Shown here: one piece after another, positions 12,118 to 22,926 of the stretch | How the letters are laid out: each line of letters opens with the position of its first letter | Numbering within the stretch: position 1 is the stretch's first letter | Origin: Beverwykella pulmonaria | Taxonomy: Eukaryota; Ascomycota; Dothideomycetes; Pleosporales; Melanommataceae | NCBI GenBank assembly: GCA_001599595.1 | Contig: BCHH01000014.1 | Coordinates: forward strand, 71,587-135,586 | DNA: 64,000 nucleotides | Reading direction: 5' to 3' | The notes under the pieces: generated by a model | The model's database searches: none | Told to the model about the DNA's origin: nothing | The model's input: the letters and a program-made list of their open reading frames with translations, nothing else | Translations under genes and position numbers: made by a program

Positions 12118-14267
12118 TTCACACTTTTCTTTCTCGGCGTGATTTAAAACAAGCACCTCTGGCGCAGACGGCGCCATCATAGAGCGATCGCTTTTCCTTT
12201 GTATATCCTCTTTAACTCCCTTCTAGAACTGTTACTTTCTTCTTTCTGCATCGCTTATGATGCCTGCATTGCATTATGCATCTTTCCTTATTTTATCGGG
12301 TGGGGAAATTCGGTAGCGGGAGGTGGGAATCGCTTATGACGAACATGAGTACCCTTTTCTTTCATTTCTTGTTTCATTTTCTTTTTGCTATTTTTTTCCG
12401 ACTGATATTTGATGGTTTACGCGTTGTCCGCTTCACATAAGCATTCCCATATCGCGACCTGCCTTTATGTTGCTGGCTTGGATACAAACCATTGGTTTGG
12501 CTTGGTCTAGTCCTGAGAAGCGCGCTTTGTTTGCATCGTGCATTCAAAAGTTTTAGGCATACCTTATGGCGAGCGAGCGCTATACAGCTGTTTGATTGCT
12601 AGAGGGTTGGCTCCTGCGATGCCAGGAGACAAGGGTGTTCTTATTGTGGATACGAGAAGTATTTCTGTGCTGTTGGGGGCAACTGTATTATAAGAAATGC
12701 CGCCGCAAAACTTGAAAATTTTAATATCTGTCTGTTCCTCCAAGTGGTGATGCGATCTTCGATGCAATCCTTCGTCACGTTGTTGATATTGGCTTAATTC
12801 GCCGTCCCATTTTTACATGTCAAGTTTTTCTTTTGATAGCAAAGCAAGCATACCAATGGTGAGATGGTAGTAAGCAACACGACATGGGCGCCAGGCCGTC
12901 TGACCGACCCTTCGTTTCGCATCGCCCTCGCTTGGTTACCCAAACACAACCTTAGCACCACCACCATATACGGTTCGTGCATGCGCACCATCCTCAACTC
13001 CGTCTCACATTGACCTCGACTCCGTCGGAGTCCGTGCTGGATGGCCACGATCCCAGCCACAAACTACCTTTGACCTGCTGACATGCACATAGGAACGGGT
13101 TTTCAAGCCCCAGGTAACCTGCATCAAGGCCTGTGCAAACGACAGTTAAGGTTATTTTTGACCCGAGGGTGCACTGTGCGCGGCGGATCGGGAGGAAGCT
13201 TATCGCGACTGCCTGTTTGGCGTTGGGGTTTTTGACGTAGGGGGTTTGGTTTGTGCTTCGGCGTGACAGTGAGCTTCCTGTGTACTGGTTACCTCCTTGG
13301 AGACGAGGATGGGTGGAACACGAGGATGGAGATGAGAAGAGCTCCTGCGTCTGCCGCTGTGTTAGTGTTTGTGTTTGTGTGCCGGGATGCTCGAACGGTG
13401 GGTCCTTGGGTCGCACATATGTACGTGACAATACGATGGAGTGCGAATGCTTTGTTTGGTCGATAGTAGATCGGCGTCGGTGTTTGTATGTTGGATTTTG
13501 GGGTTGGTGGTAATGATGGTGGGCTCCGTGTTGGGTTGACGGGGAGAAGGTGGTTGATTGTTGGTAGAATAGTCAGTGGGAGGTTCATACACTCCTTTTT
13601 CTTGGTTGGGAAGGTGTTTTCGGAATGTAGTCCCAGAAAGAGGATCGAAACCAGATGCCACTCAACGACTGGCTGGCTGGCTGGGTTGCTGGCTGGCTGT
13701 GGAAGTTGTACGTACAACTGGGACTTGGATATTAGTTCGCTGACTGGAATTGCATGTAATCGATATGTAGATGATTGAAGACAACCTTTCTTCTTATAGG
13801 GTGTCCGCTATGCGTTTCTTCCTGTCTTCCATGTTCCAATTCCTTCGTCGGCATAAATGCACGCATGGCGAACGTTTCTTCCAACACAAACACTTCACGC
13901 CACCTCGACCGAGTTCGCGGGAACTTGTGCGACGGCCTGATCGGGTGGGAACATATGAGCTTTGCAAGCTGCTCACACCTCGCCTCATTGAGGGTATATT
14001 ATCTAAGTTAGGTGGTTGACACGTTTGCTAGGTGAAAGCCTAGCTAGAACCCGGACAAATCAATCTAGTGTCCGCGTTCATGTGCTTGCTGGTCTACTTT
14101 ATCCAATACATGTAGATATCATACACCTTTCCTTCCATACCCAAACCCAAAGAATTCCTTCGTCACCTCACCATTTTACATGATTGAGATGCTATATCTT
14201 AGCCAAGAACTCCTTCCAATGCAATTCCACCCACATCCCCCACAACGCAACCCGTATACGTATTCCC
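12118..14267. other. Intergenic region, STE12 / MTO1 (convergent)
   Basis: About 2.1 kb with the 3' flanks of both genes. It holds GT-rich and GGCT-repeat low-complexity tracts. Overlapping ORFs of about 100-145 residues here are compositional artefacts. No RNA gene seen. Confidence 0.55.
13669..13699. repeat. GGCT microsatellite
   Basis: An imperfect run of GGCT tetranucleotides in the STE12/MTO1 intergenic region. Confidence 0.8.
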
Positions 14268-16436
14268 TCAAGGCACACTCCCCGCAACCCTCGCAAAGGC
14301 CCTCTTGCGCTCCTCGACCTCGACCCTGACCCTCTCCTCGCGTTCCCCCCTCCCTACACCCCTAACAAACTGCAGCAACCTCAGCGCCCCCGTCGGCGTA
14401 ACCCCTTCAACCCTTCTCGCCTGTCCTACGCTCTCGGGCCGCGCCATCTCCAACGCCCGCTTCTCCTCGAAGCTCAGTCCAAAGATGCCTTCATAATTCA
14501 GATCCACCGGTAATTTGAGGCCCTCGTCTTTGAGCCAGCGCTGTTGGGTTGCGGTTTGAGATGCTACGTAGGGGGAATAGACGGCATTTATCTCGACGCG
14601 GTTTTGAATCGAGGGGGAAAATTGAGCGATAGAGGGCAGAAGCGGGATGAGCGTGGAACAAGTGGTGTTCGCCATGCGGAGGAGGTCGTAGGCTGAGCGC
14701 TTCGACGAATCATTCCTCACGCCAAACCCGTGCTTGTTCCAGTCTGTCCAGCCCATGGTCTTCTCCTGCAAAAGTTTCGTCAGCGCTGCGATCTCCTCTG
14801 CTTCTTTCTCGAAGGCTGTCCAGCGTTTATCTGTGACGACGCCAGCAGCGCGCCCCATGGCCGTGAGCCGCGTGTCGGCATTGTCTGCGCGCGCCGACAT
14901 GCGGTACTCGGAGCGCGAGGTGAACATGCGATATGGTTCCGAGACGCCCTTTGTGATTAGGTCGTCGACCATGATGCCGATGTAGCCATCAGCGCGCGTG
15001 AGCACCATTGGAGGTTTGCCTTGCGATGCGAGGCCCGCGTTGATTCCTGCTATCACTCCTTGGCCTGCTGCTTCTTCGTAGCCTGTTGTACCGTTGATCT
15101 GGCCCGCAAGGAAGAGTCCGGCAATGTTCTTTGTTTCGAGGGTAGAGCGCAGGTTCCGCGGGTCCACGTAGTCGTATTCTACGCCGTAGCCTGGTTGCAG
15201 CATGGCGACGTTCTCGAGGCCTTTTACCGTCTTGAGCATGGCTTCTTGGACGTCTGCGGGGACCGTCATGGAGATACCGTTAGGGTAGATGACGTCGGTA
15301 TCGAAACCTTCGGGTTCTAGCCATATGATGTGTGAGGATTTGTCTGCGAACCGGATGACTTTTGATTCCAGAGAGGGGCAGTATCGTGGTCCTTTGACGG
15401 ATTCTCGGATGTGGATTGATTTGTCGAGGTTCGCGCGGATGATGTCGTGGGTTGCTTCGTTGGTTCTTGTCTCGTAGTTTAGAAGTTGGTTTTCCACTTG
15501 AACTCTCTCATTCAAGTAGCTGAACGGCGTTGGCGGGTCATCTCCTTCCTGCGCCTCCAGCACCTTATAGTTTATAGTCTTCCCATCTAGTCTCGGCGGT
15601 GTTCCAGTCTTCAGACGGCCCAGCGTAAATCCAGCTTCCCGCAACGATTTACTAAGTCCAAACGTCGCCGCTTCGCCCATCCTTCCAGACGGATATGCAT
15701 CCAGACCTATCCACAATCAGTATCCCATTATCTTGGATCAACCCTCTAACCACCTACCGATATGGATCTCACCCCCCAGAAATGTGCCCGTAGTAATGAC
15801 CACATTCCCCGTCGGAATAACCTCCCCACTCTCCAACCTAACCCCCTTAATCCTCCCATGCCGTCCCTCCAAACCCTCCCCCTCCCTATCCACCACAATA
15901 TCCGCTACGCTCCCCTCCACCACCGCCAAATTCTCATACCTCACAATCTCCTCGTGCATATACCTCTTATACAGCCCCCTATCGATCTGCGCCCTGGGTC
16001 CCCAAACCGCCGGTCCTTTCTTCCGATTCAATACTCTAAATTGTACTCCCGCTTTATCTACGATCCGCCCCACGACGCCGTCCAGGGCGTCGACTTCCCG
16101 CAGCATGGTCCCCTTACCAATCCCACCGAAAGAAGGATTGCACGAGCAGACACCCAGGTTCGAGAGCGAGGGCGTGATGAGTGCGGTGCGGGCGCCCGAG
16201 CGCGCAGAGGCTGTCGAGGCTTCGCACCCGGCGTGGCCGCCGCCGATGACAATTACATCATATGGCCTATAGACACTAATCAGAATGGCGAATTGTGTAG
16301 TTGTGGGAGGAATGGTGGATGGGTACCGTTCTGCGCCCGAGACTGTAGCAAAAGTCCTGCGCGTGCAATAGAGAGACCGCACGCGGGGTGCATGGCCCCA
16401 GAGCATATGCGCTCTTTGGGGTACGACACGATTCAT
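14268..16436 (-). CDS. MTO1: Mitochondrial tRNA uridine 5-carboxymethylaminomethyl modification enzyme (MTO1/MnmG/GidA)
   Basis: FAD-dependent subunit of the MnmE-MnmG type complex that modifies the wobble uridine of mitochondrial tRNAs. The FAD-binding GGGHAG is at about residues 45-50. Both GidA signatures are present: [13 protein letters not shown] and [16 protein letters not shown]. The N-terminus is Arg-rich and lacks acidic residues, fitting a mitochondrial presequence. Exons: 16436-16327, 16266-15758, 15706-14268. The 51-nt intron (15757-15707) is certain because the frame changes there. The 60-nt intron (16326-16267, GTACCC...CTATAG) is inferred: it is stop-free and in frame, but removing it joins the presequence to [11 protein letters not shown], as in relatives. 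Predicted length is 685 aa, usual for the family. RIM1 lies 0.5 kb upstream on the same strand. Confidence 0.95.
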
Positions 16437-16973
16437 TTTGTGTGGAATTAGGGAAATTGCGGAGGGGTGACGTTACTGTGCGAAAGAAAAAAAAAGGTTG
16501 AGATGCAACGCGGCGGTGTCTAACTTTCGCCGAACGAGATCACGTGGCGAGCATTTCCTGCTAGAATGATAGATGAGATATGCTAAGCAGTTGTGTTTCG
16601 TGTAACATTGAATTGGATTGGTAGGATATCTTTGATACATGAACAGGCCATGTTTCACACGCGACAGCAAACGCAATGGTACAGGGAAGAATCGATTCCG
16701 TACGCCGTCCAAACGTACCCAATTCCCAGCCGGGCTACTAGAGCGGAGATAGTACATAAGAGAAGGGCGTTATAATGTACATTGCGCTCTACACACATAG
16801 AATATGTGAGTTCCAAAGCTTCAAATATCCTCCTACGCCGCGGACACCTAGAGCATCAAACTCCCCATTTCTACCCACAGCCCCGAAAGTCTTATTGACC
16901 GGGTATAAAGTCTCCATGTACAAGCTTGTCATTACCGCAGAAGGGTTGGACGATTGTTCGATTGGCAGCGCGT
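16437..16973. other. Intergenic region, MTO1 promoter / RIM1 3' flank
   Basis: Two genes on the same strand flank this stretch. Nothing beyond promoter and terminator sequence is evident. Confidence 0.6.
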
Positions 16974-17570
16974 CTATGCCCGGCCTTCCTGTATGAGGCC
17001 CTCGTCGTTGGTCTCTGGGGACTCTTCTTGGTTTCGCGGGCGGGAGAGCACGTCGAAGCTCCCTTGACACAATTAGTATTTACTAAACGATTTCACCTCC
17101 GGATGTGAACTCACTCGCGATCAAGCTGAGGTTCGACTTCTTGTTTCCCTCATTATCGGTATATACGTCCATGCGCGCATCCGCATCGACGTAGAGCAGC
17201 GACCTAAACATCCCCAATTAGCCCAATTCCCCAAACCTTCAACCCTATACCGCTATCGCTCTTCCTTCCCTGCTCTAATTTTGTCTACTCACCCCTTCTG
17301 TACCCCCATGAGAAACTCCTTCTGTGGGCCCTGCACAAAACTTGCGACTCGAAACCAACTCGTCTTCTTGTCATCTGCCTTGCCGTAATTGCTCCCAATG
17401 ACGTATCTCACGAGGGTTTTATCCCCCGAAACGGTGACTTCTTCGGGTGCTGTGCCGAGGCGCCCGATGATGGACATGCGGGCCAGCGACGCGGGGGGTG
17501 TGGTTGAGAAGGCGCGTGCGGTTGTTGGGATGGAGAGGCGCGCGGTGGCGCGGAGCGAGGTTGAGAACAT
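16974..17570 (-). CDS. RIM1: Mitochondrial single-stranded DNA-binding protein
   Basis: OB-fold SSB that coats single-stranded mitochondrial DNA during replication. After an Arg/Ser/Thr presequence (MFSTSLRATARLS) come the SSB hallmarks: MSIIGRLGTAPE, VRYVIGSNYG, KKTSWFRVASF and, in the last exon, SFDVLSRPRNQ. Exons: 17570-17293, 17203-17115, 17062-16974; introns 89 and 52 nt. The last acceptor (TGTCAAG) was chosen because it alone joins LSLIA to RSFDVLSRP in frame. Total 151 aa, normal for fungal mitochondrial SSB. The C-terminal tail after the OB fold is acidic, as in bacterial SSBs. Confidence 0.95.
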
Positions 17571-17917
17571 TGTGGGTGTTTATTTGGGGCGAAGGGTTGG
17601 TGTTGGTTGGGGGGTGTGGTGGTGGGATGGGACGGCGGGGAAGGTCGCGTATATGTTTTTTGGGTGGAGGTGTTTTGGTGCTAGTTGCCGGTTTGGGCGC
17701 CCCTTATCGCGCCAGGGCACGTGCGCCAAGACAATCAAGCCATCCGCGCAAATTCAACATTCAGGTTGGCCATTGTAGCAAGTAGGAATGTCTATACATA
17801 ATCTCCTGTTGGATAGACGTCTCTGGGTATAAATCCAACGCCAGTAATGCGATTTTTCCACGTCCTTACGTCCTTCGTGAACCGTTTGCTTCAGGATGAA
17901 CAGTTGAGCGTTTCCCC
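17571..17917. other. Short intergenic region, RIM1 promoter
   Basis: Promoter of RIM1 and 3' flank of the WD40 gene. It contains a G/T-rich tract and no visible gene. Confidence 0.6.
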
Positions 17918-19621
17918 TCAATGCTTAACCCTCTTAGCCTCCCTCTCCTCGTCACTATCATAATCCTTAAACACCGCATTCGGCTGATTGACATCCCAAG
18001 CGCTAGTAAAAAGCTTCTCCTCGCCCTCCTTGGGCGCATACTTGAGCAATGCCTCCCTCGGATCCTCATCGCGCATGCTGCTAAAAGGGATGTTCTCCCT
18101 GACATGTCTCTCATCCGGCGTGCTCTTCGCAAACGGCGTGGTAGCGGGTATATGAGGCCGCCGCGGGTCTCGCGACTTTCCAGAGGCAGTGAGACCGATA
18201 GTGGGGTGGCGCGCTGCGAAGGAGCCGGCTTGTGGTCCGCCGCCGTTGCCACCGGACCCGACTGCGTCGCCCGCCATGCCGAGTGGGTCCATATCCGTGG
18301 TAAGGCTCGGGTCGTCGTCGAGGTGGCGCTTCTTGGGGGCTTTGCTGAGGATGGTGAGGGCGCCGGCGGTGGAAATGGTGGGGTTGAAGAGGATGGTTGT
18401 TTGGCCGTTGGCGGAGCCAGTGAAGATCTGGTTGAGCTTTGGATGCCAGTTTACTGTTATGAGAGGAGAGCCTGGCGTGACGGGCGTGACGACTTCTGGG
18501 CGAAGCGTAGCGGGGTTCAGTATGTGGAGGTGGCCGGTCTCTGAGCCTGTGATGACGCTGGAAGATGTGGGCGAGAACTTGATGTTGGAAGACGGGTACT
18601 GGGATGAGGTGGAGGGATGAGACACGGTGCTGACTGGTGTCTTGAACTTTCGCGTGTCCCACAGCTTGATTGTGTCGTCGCCGCCTCTAGTGATCACGAG
18701 CCGTCCATCCGCGCTGATATCGAGTCCACTCGTCCATGTGTCTTTTGCATGGGCGTCGCGAATCTCGCCGGCCGGCCGATGGTATGGCCCCTCACCACTC
18801 CACATGACCAGACTTCCATCCAGAGCCGCTGCAACGAGCACACTGCTCCCACCTTCAGCCGCGGACCCCCACGCTATAGCCGTCATCCTGGTCATGCCCG
18901 CCGAGCCCGCGACCCTCGACTTGTGAACAATGACCTCCTCCTGCTTGAACCGTTTATTGACGTCCCATATTCTCACGGTGCTGTCTGTCCCCGCCGTCAC
19001 AAAACGATCCCGATTCGTAGGATGCCATGCGCCGCTTGTCACCTCCGAAGTATGTCCTTTCGTATTGTGCTTGTCCCTTAGGTACATATCCCCCTTTTGA
19101 AACTCTGTCTGCAGCTCTCCATCTCTGCTGAATAACCGTGCCTGCGATGTGGCTGTAATGACGAGGAATTGGCCGCCCGAGTGCGGGCTGAACAGGACTT
19201 GGTGCACCGAGTGCGACTCTGCGGTGGCCGACGGTTTGGTCGAGAAAGGATCAACCGTCTTGAATGCGCGTATCGTCGTTGGGGTCATGGCAGACAAGTC
19301 GTGAAGCTTGATATTGCAGTCGTTGGAGCCGGTTACGAGGCGCGTGCCCGAGGGGTCGAGCGAAATGGTGGTGACGGCGCGCTCATGTGTCTTGACGACC
19401 AATTCGTGAGATACAGGAAACTCGTCCTCTTCTTCCTCGTCGCTGTCGCTGTCATCGTCTGAATCTTTCTCCTCGGTCTTCTTTGCCGGCCCTGCGACGT
19501 TCCTTCGACAGCGCTCGATTTGCGCCTCGACGTTTACGGAGGTGCTTTGTTTCCCGAAGGAGGCTGGCATGTACTGGCGCATGGCCTCTTCATCTTCCGC
19601 GGAAAAGGTGTTGTCGTCCAT
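17918..19621 (-). CDS. WDR70-like WD40-repeat protein
   Basis: A 567-residue single-exon WD40 protein. The first 70 residues are charged (an acidic Asp/Glu/Ser tract). A propeller follows from about residue 75 to 440, with repeat signatures such as RLVTGSNDCNIKLHD, DRFVTAGTDSTVRIWD and GGDDTIKLWD. The C-terminus is basic/acidic and ends in AKRVKH, a possible nuclear signal. Domain order and the tail match the WDR70 family. In fission yeast and animals WDR70 works with Cul4-DDB1 ubiquitin ligase in chromatin and DNA-damage control. The start is the ATG before DDNTFSAEDEEAM; the frame stays open about 100 codons upstream, but that part looks like 5' leader. It shares a divergent promoter region of 534 bp with the dehydrogenase-like gene. 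Confidence 0.9.
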   Translation of the reverse strand: MDDNTFSAEDEEAMRQYMPASFGKQSTSVNVEAQIERCRRNVAGPAKKTEEKDSDDDSDSDEEEEDEFPVSHELVVKTHERAVTTISLDPSGTRLVTGSNDCNIKLHDLSAMTPTTIRAFKTVDPFSTKPSATAESHSVHQVLFSPHSGGQFLVITATSQARLFSRDGELQTEFQKGDMYLRDKHNTKGHTSEVTSGAWHPTNRDRFVTAGTDSTVRIWDVNKRFKQEEVIVHKSRVAGSAGMTRMTAIAWGSAAEGGSSVLVAAALDGSLVMWSGEGPYHRPAGEIRDAHAKDTWTSGLDISADGRLVITRGGDDTIKLWDTRKFKTPVSTVSHPSTSSQYPSSNIKFSPTSSSVITGSETGHLHILNPATLRPEVVTPVTPGSPLITVNWHPKLNQIFTGSANGQTTILFNPTISTAGALTILSKAPKKRHLDDDPSLTTDMDPLGMAGDAVGSGGNGGGPQAGSFAARHPTIGLTASGKSRDPRRPHIPATTPFAKSTPDERHVRENIPFSSMRDEDPREALLKYAPKEGEEKLFTSAWDVNQPNAVFKDYDSDEEREAKRVKH

Positions 19622-20155
19622 GGCTGAGAAATTGTTGTGATTACTCACAAATTGTGAAGTTGAGAGGTGCTGCGGTAGGCTTAGGCTGCCATGACATAAT
19701 ATGCCGAAAACGCGCTTAGCGGCATCACTGGTGAAGGGCCCACGGGCCTCATCCACTCCGAAGCCATCCACATTCGGCAATATGATGATACCCATTGAAG
19801 AGCAAAAGCCCATGCACCAAGGCTGAGGAATCAGAAAGTGAATAAGCAGCCCCTCAACAACTACTCCATTCTCCGAGCGGGGCATGCATTGTGCAACCCA
19901 ATATAGTCTTACAGGCGACAAAGTATATAAATCCCATTCCTTTCCTCTTTCTCATCTCTCATATCTCAGTCTTCATATGTTCAAAGTGCTCCGCCCTTAG
20001 TTCTATCAAATCAGCCATCCCATCCCCATCCCAATCCCAGGCTTACCATTACCTCTCTCTCCACACCTTCAATTCGACCCAACTCCAATACGATTCGTTT
20101 TATATCACACTTATTCCAATCCCCCTGTCCCAAATCCACTTCCACCAAACCCATT
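19622..20155. promoter_or_regulatory. Divergent promoter region between WDR70-like and SDR-like genes
   Basis: 534 bp between two divergently transcribed starts. The right side is a C/T-rich leader, common ahead of fungal start codons. No specific operator is recognised. Confidence 0.5.
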
Positions 20156-21008
20156 ATGTCTTCTCCCCGCACAATCGTAATCTTCGGCTCCGGCCCCGGA
20201 ATCGGTAACTACGTCGCCTCGTCCTTCGCCTCCCACGGCTTCGAACACATCATCCTCCTAGCCCGCAACACCGAGCGTCTCTCCACGGACGCTGCCTTCG
20301 TCCAATCCGCCTCCCCCACCGCAAGAGTAACAACCCTGCGTCTAGACCTGGCAGACCTATCTTCCATCCCTGGCGTACTAAAGAAGATTGAAGAGCTCGC
20401 CCCACAAATCGAAGTCGTATTCTTCAACGCCGCAGTCGTCAAGTTTACCGAGAACGCGCTAGATGTGGATGTTTCCACTATCGAGACAGACTTCAAGGTC
20501 CGTCCAACCCATTCTCCTCCCAATATCAAGCGTCCCCAACTGACGATTACAAGGTGACGAACCTAGCCCTCTACCTCATCGCCCAATGGGCCATCCCACG
20601 TCTACAGGCCCTCCCAAAATCCAGCAAGCCCAGCCTGCTGGTGACGAACAGTACGTGATCCCTCTCCCAACCCCGTATTTGGGCACAAACTCCGTCACGA
20701 TTCCATATCAGCATCTCAAAGCCCACATACTACTCCTGAGCACATCACTAACCCTCAGTCCAGGCCACCTGCCCTGGGACCCCCTCCCGCAACTCCTCTC
20801 CCTCTCCCTTGTCAAAGCAGCGCAGCGCAACATGGTCACCTCCCTATCTCGTGCCTATGGCGAGACGGGCGTGCACTTTGGTCTTATTGCTGTTCAGGGC
20901 ATTGTTTCGCCCGATGCTAAAGTTGTGACGCCGAAGAATATCGCCGAAAAGACGTGGGAGTTCTTTGAGAAGGGGACGGGGCTGGAAATACTTGTCAAAG
21001 AGGAGTGA
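20156..21008 (+). CDS. Atypical short-chain dehydrogenase/reductase-like protein
   Basis: A Rossmann-fold SDR-like protein of 227 aa. The N-terminal nucleotide-binding glycine motif is FGSGPGIG (residues 10-17), followed by LLARN, LRLDLADLSS and FNAAV in place of the usual NNAG. Exons: 20156-20497, 20554-20650, 20764-21008; introns 56 and 113 nt. The second acceptor (TCCAG) was chosen because it gives VTNSHLPWDP in frame. The catalytic Tyr-x3-Lys is not intact: the segment reads LSLVKAAQRN, with Leu where Tyr is expected, although the Lys is kept. The protein is also shorter than classical SDRs (about 250). Reaction and substrate are unknown; it may bind a nucleotide without normal dehydrogenase chemistry. 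Confidence 0.82.
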
Positions 21009-22926
21009 GCGTTTTGGGGATGTTGGTGGGAAAGATTAGGGAGTTGTAGGAGGGAGATGTGAGATCTAGAATCGGCACGCACATCAGCCCTACCAGTTTT
21101 ACCACAAGCAAACACAGTCTTAACAAAATTGTATAAAGAGCAGAGTACGATCGCCAAATTAGCCCTTGAATTATTATATGTATCTCCAAGAAATATTAGC
21201 CACATGGATACCAGGGGCATATTTACCCGTGCTACACTCCCAATTATCCATAACCTCTTTTCCATGGCCGTCGGAAACGCAAAATTCCACGCCGCAACAT
21301 GTAGTGCTCCAAACAGCGTTCCTGAAATCCCAGCAAGCCAACCATTATTGTCTATTCCCCGAAATTATCAGCAAAACTGATCCGTTCGACTCATTTTACC
21401 GAGAATAATTGATCTACGCTCAAGCTGGCATCCATGGCAATCGATTTTCTAACGTCAAATGGCTTGCTCCACCATGATATGTAGGTTGCCACCGCACAGG
21501 AGACAACGCCAAGGATAGAATGCTCGAGGACCGTGATAAGTAGATGTTGAATAGCGTTGCCGAGCATCTGTGTAAGGAACTAGGTACTTGAAGTAGAGTA
21601 ATTGACTTGGTGGCCCAATCAGCTTTGCTATGATCGTCGATGTCAGCCTCCTGGATGTTGGGAAGCGGCAGCGCCCGCTCTTGAATAGCTCGATGATGCT
21701 ATGTCCATTTAATCGAATTCGGCTGCGTGGCGTCTTAATCACAATTCCCTCTATGTTCACGAAGAAGAAATGCTTTATCGTTCAATTGACATTGCCTGCC
21801 ACGTGTATGATCGGTTTTGAAAGAGGGAGAAAAAAGGGAGTTCAGAGAAAGGAGTAAGAAAAATTTGCGGTCGTGCGGTGACAGACGCGCAGTATGCTCG
21901 ACCAGATTGAGAATCAAGGGAGTAGAGACAGTATCACAACGCGTTGCATGGAGAGGTTAAGAAGAAGAAGAAGAAGAAGAAGCTGAGAGGAAGAACAAGG
22001 ACCCCAAGAAGAAGGGAAGTCAATCTCAACGTTTTGAGGACAACCTTAGGAACAGGTGCAAATATAACCCCTCACAGCACCATCTCAAGCCCAGCATCCG
22101 ATTCAACACTTTTTTATTTACCCTAAAATACGTATTTCCTTATCCTCTCCTATCCTACCTATTGCTCCCACTTAGGCAAATCATACATTTCATTCCATCT
22201 TTCCAACGGCTGAAAAACTAATCCATTACCACATATCCGACCCGTGAAGTAATTGAACGATGGAGCTATCAAAGCCTCACATGTAGCGCCCAGAACCCAA
22301 AATATGTGTCCATCAAACCGTTCATTCCCAAAATGTGCTTGTCCTTTGCATATGTGCGCGGACAATGGTATAGAAAAAGAGAAATCACAGCTGTTAAACA
22401 GCGATGTGCGAAGAGAAGAAAGTGTATAAAGATGTGTTCTAAAGGGTGCGGGCTTGGCTGTGGTCGTGGTTGTGGTTGGCCGAAAGTGTATTGAAGTAGG
22501 GTGGAGAAAGAAGGTAGGTACCGTTTGTTTCCAGGAAGATAATAGGGGTTGAGAAATCGCACAAAACACCAACCAGTTCGCCATGGCACAAGGTTTGCCA
22601 AAAAAAAAAACATTTGAAAATAGAGAACCCCCCATAGCAAGCCCGTGGGCAAGAAAGTTGGAAATGCTAGATGTGTTTCATACTCCGACCGTTGTATCGC
22701 AATCTCAGAATAGGTCGTTCCACCATTTAAAGAACCTAGACGCCAAATTCGCCCGCACAACCCTCCCATAGAGTCTTGCTTCAGTATCATTAAGTGCAAT
22801 ACATGTGTGGTACTGCCCGTATCCAGCGGCTGTGAGAGGAAATGAACTAGTAAACCGAGGCACAGGGGACGAGGATCCGTGGAAGCAGGCTTGTCCCACC
22901 AGCGGCCCCGCACGGCCTAGTACGTT
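21009..22926. other. Intergenic region, SDR / KNR4 (convergent)
   Basis: About 1.9 kb holding a GAA microsatellite and the 3' flanks of both genes. Minus-strand ORFs in 22.16-22.91 kb lie in the KNR4 3' flank and show no family signature. Confidence 0.5.
21961..21982. repeat. GAA microsatellite, about 7 units
   Basis: An uninterrupted GAA trinucleotide run in an intergenic region. Likely length-polymorphic. Confidence 0.9.

Noticed and set aside
13289..13717. 142-codon minus-strand ORF
   Set aside because: Composed of low-complexity GT/GGCT-derived sequence (Pro/Thr/Ser/Asn-rich).
15762..16451. 229-codon plus-strand ORF
   Set aside because: Antisense to the MTO1 FAD-binding exon; Pro/His/Arg composition typical of a shadow frame.
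20651..20760. Alternative SDR intron using the earlier CAG acceptor
   Set aside because: It shifts the frame relative to the well-formed HLPWDPLPQLL exon; the TCCAG acceptor at 20763 keeps it.
22269..22913. 214-codon minus-strand ORF
   Set aside because: Lies in the 3' flank of KNR4 on the same strand, with no signature and no splice support.
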